From an uncultured Bacteroidota bacterium (GTDB lineage: Bacteria > Bacteroidota > Bacteroidia > Chitinophagales > Chitinophagaceae), in assembly GCA_903825065.1 (NCBI GenBank), contig CAIJZG010000001.1, positions 1-7,620 of the forward strand: a stretch of 7,620 nt of DNA, in the 5' to 3' direction. Under the pieces are notes generated by a model. The model searched no databases. It saw only the letters and a program-made list of their open reading frames with translations, and was not told where the DNA came from. The position numbers were made by a program, and so were the translations under genes. Position 1 is the first letter of the stretch, and every line of letters starts with the position of its first letter. Shown here piece by piece: positions 6,879 to 7,620 of this stretch.

Positions 6879-7616
6879 CTAGAAATCGATTCCAATCCAT
6901 TTGCGCTTGCCCTTTTCGTACTTCTCGAAATTGAATTTGTACAGTTTTCCTGGTCGGTGGGGTACATCCTGTTCCATCTCATTGATATCTATTAATAAAT
7001 CCATGGAAGCGAACTTTTTGCGAAAATTCCTTCTATCCAGACTTACTCCTAATATAGCTTCGTACAGATTTTGTAATTCCCTGAGCGAGAACTTCTCTGG
7101 TAGTAAATTAAAACCGAGCGGATGCTCCTGAATCATTTTTTGTAGCCACCTATAGCATTCATCCACAATTTCTTTGTGATCGAACGCCATATCTTTTAAA
7201 GTTGATACAGAATGCCAATTCAGATCGTTATCATGAATTTTTAGCTCGTGGTGATTAATATTCAATAAAGAACAATAAGCTACGGTAATTACTCTGCCTC
7301 CCGGGTGGCGAGCTGGGTGACTAAAAGCCCTCACCTGATCTAAAAAGACGTCGTTCATACCAGTTCGCTCTTTTAAAACCCTATAAGCAGCTTGGTCTAA
7401 TTCTTCATTATCTTTTACAATATCACCCAAAAGCGAATAATGACCCTCATAAAATTCAAGATCACTTTTGATCACCAAAACCTTTAATTTATTTTCTTCG
7501 AAACCAAATATCGCACAGTCTACCGTAAGAGGAACTTTGGGATAAGCCTGTACCAATTTTTTGGCATCTTTTATAAGATGTTCATGCGGTTTTTCGTAGG
7601 GATTTTTTTTGATCAT
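6879..7616 (-). CDS. NrtR-type transcriptional regulator: degenerate Nudix domain plus C-terminal winged helix
   Basis: This 245-residue protein has an N-terminal Nudix-fold domain (~28-150, TVDCAIFGFEENKLKVLVIK and VRAFSHPARHPGGRVITVAY). A winged-helix DNA-binding domain follows (~170-245, LLPEKFSLRELQNLYEAILG, then DRRNFRKKF and RPGKLYKFNF). This is the layout of the NrtR family, in which the Nudix domain senses a ligand instead of hydrolysing one. The Nudix box at residues 64-87 is degenerate: the catalytic 'REUxEE' reads RVLKER (79-84), so two glutamates are lost and hydrolase activity is unlikely. Known family members control NAD metabolism, and in Bacteroides an arabinose regulator (AraR) belongs here. 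Its place upstream of amylase-susC-susD, with palindromes between, suggests it controls them. The ATG at 7616 gives a family-like length, but only 4 bases lie upstream, so an earlier start cannot be excluded and its own promoter is not visible. Confidence 0.88.
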   Translation of the reverse strand: MIKKNPYEKPHEHLIKDAKKLVQAYPKVPLTVDCAIFGFEENKLKVLVIKSDLEFYEGHYSLLGDIVKDNEELDQAAYRVLKERTGMNDVFLDQVRAFSHPARHPGGRVITVAYCSLLNINHHELKIHDNDLNWHSVSTLKDMAFDHKEIVDECYRWLQKMIQEHPLGFNLLPEKFSLRELQNLYEAILGVSLDRRNFRKKFASMDLLIDINEMEQDVPHRPGKLYKFNFEKYEKGKRKWIGIDF

Positions 7617-7620
7617 GGCA

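Noticed and set aside
6901..7131. Plus-strand open frame antisense to the regulator's winged-helix domain
   Set aside because: The minus-strand protein is clearly real, and this frame has no recognisable features.
6879..7616. Active Nudix hydrolase
   Set aside because: The Nudix box lacks two of the key glutamates (RVLKER instead of REUxEE) and a winged-helix domain follows, so a regulator is the better call.

Overview
The window comes from a Bacteroidota genome. The supporting signs are a SusC/SusD outer-membrane pair, an alpha-amylase ending in a type IX secretion (T9SS) sorting domain, AT-rich DNA, and A-rich leaders without clear Shine-Dalgarno sequences. The protein style fits the Chitinophagaceae/Sphingobacteriales side of the phylum, but that finer placement is an impression rather than something the sequence proves.

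All four genes lie on the minus strand, so transcription runs from high to low coordinates. The order is: a Nudix-fold winged-helix (NrtR-type) regulator (7616-6879); a 180-nt intergenic region dense in inverted repeats; a secreted multidomain GH13 alpha-amylase (6698-3810); a 117-nt gap; a complete 1000-residue SusC TonB-dependent transporter (3692-690); a 33-nt gap; and a SusD lipoprotein whose first 218 residues are present before the window edge cuts it (656-1). No gene-free stretch exceeds 300 nt, and the plus strand holds no credible gene. I saw no RNA genes, CRISPR arrays or mobile elements.

Together this is part of a starch/alpha-glucan polysaccharide-utilization locus. The T9SS-exported amylase would cut alpha-glucan at or outside the cell surface. 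SusD would bind the oligosaccharides and SusC would import them with TonB energy. Enzymes for periplasmic hydrolysis, SusE/F-like binding proteins and the rest of SusD presumably lie beyond position 1.

The protein set is well-known biology. The most interesting part is control. The flanking regulator is of the NrtR type with a degenerate Nudix box, not the SusR or LacI type usually linked to starch loci. The spacer before the amylase carries two TGTGT-N7-ACACA palindromes exactly 30 bp apart, one of them inside a candidate promoter, plus a LacI-operator-like palindrome and a 15-bp perfect palindrome.
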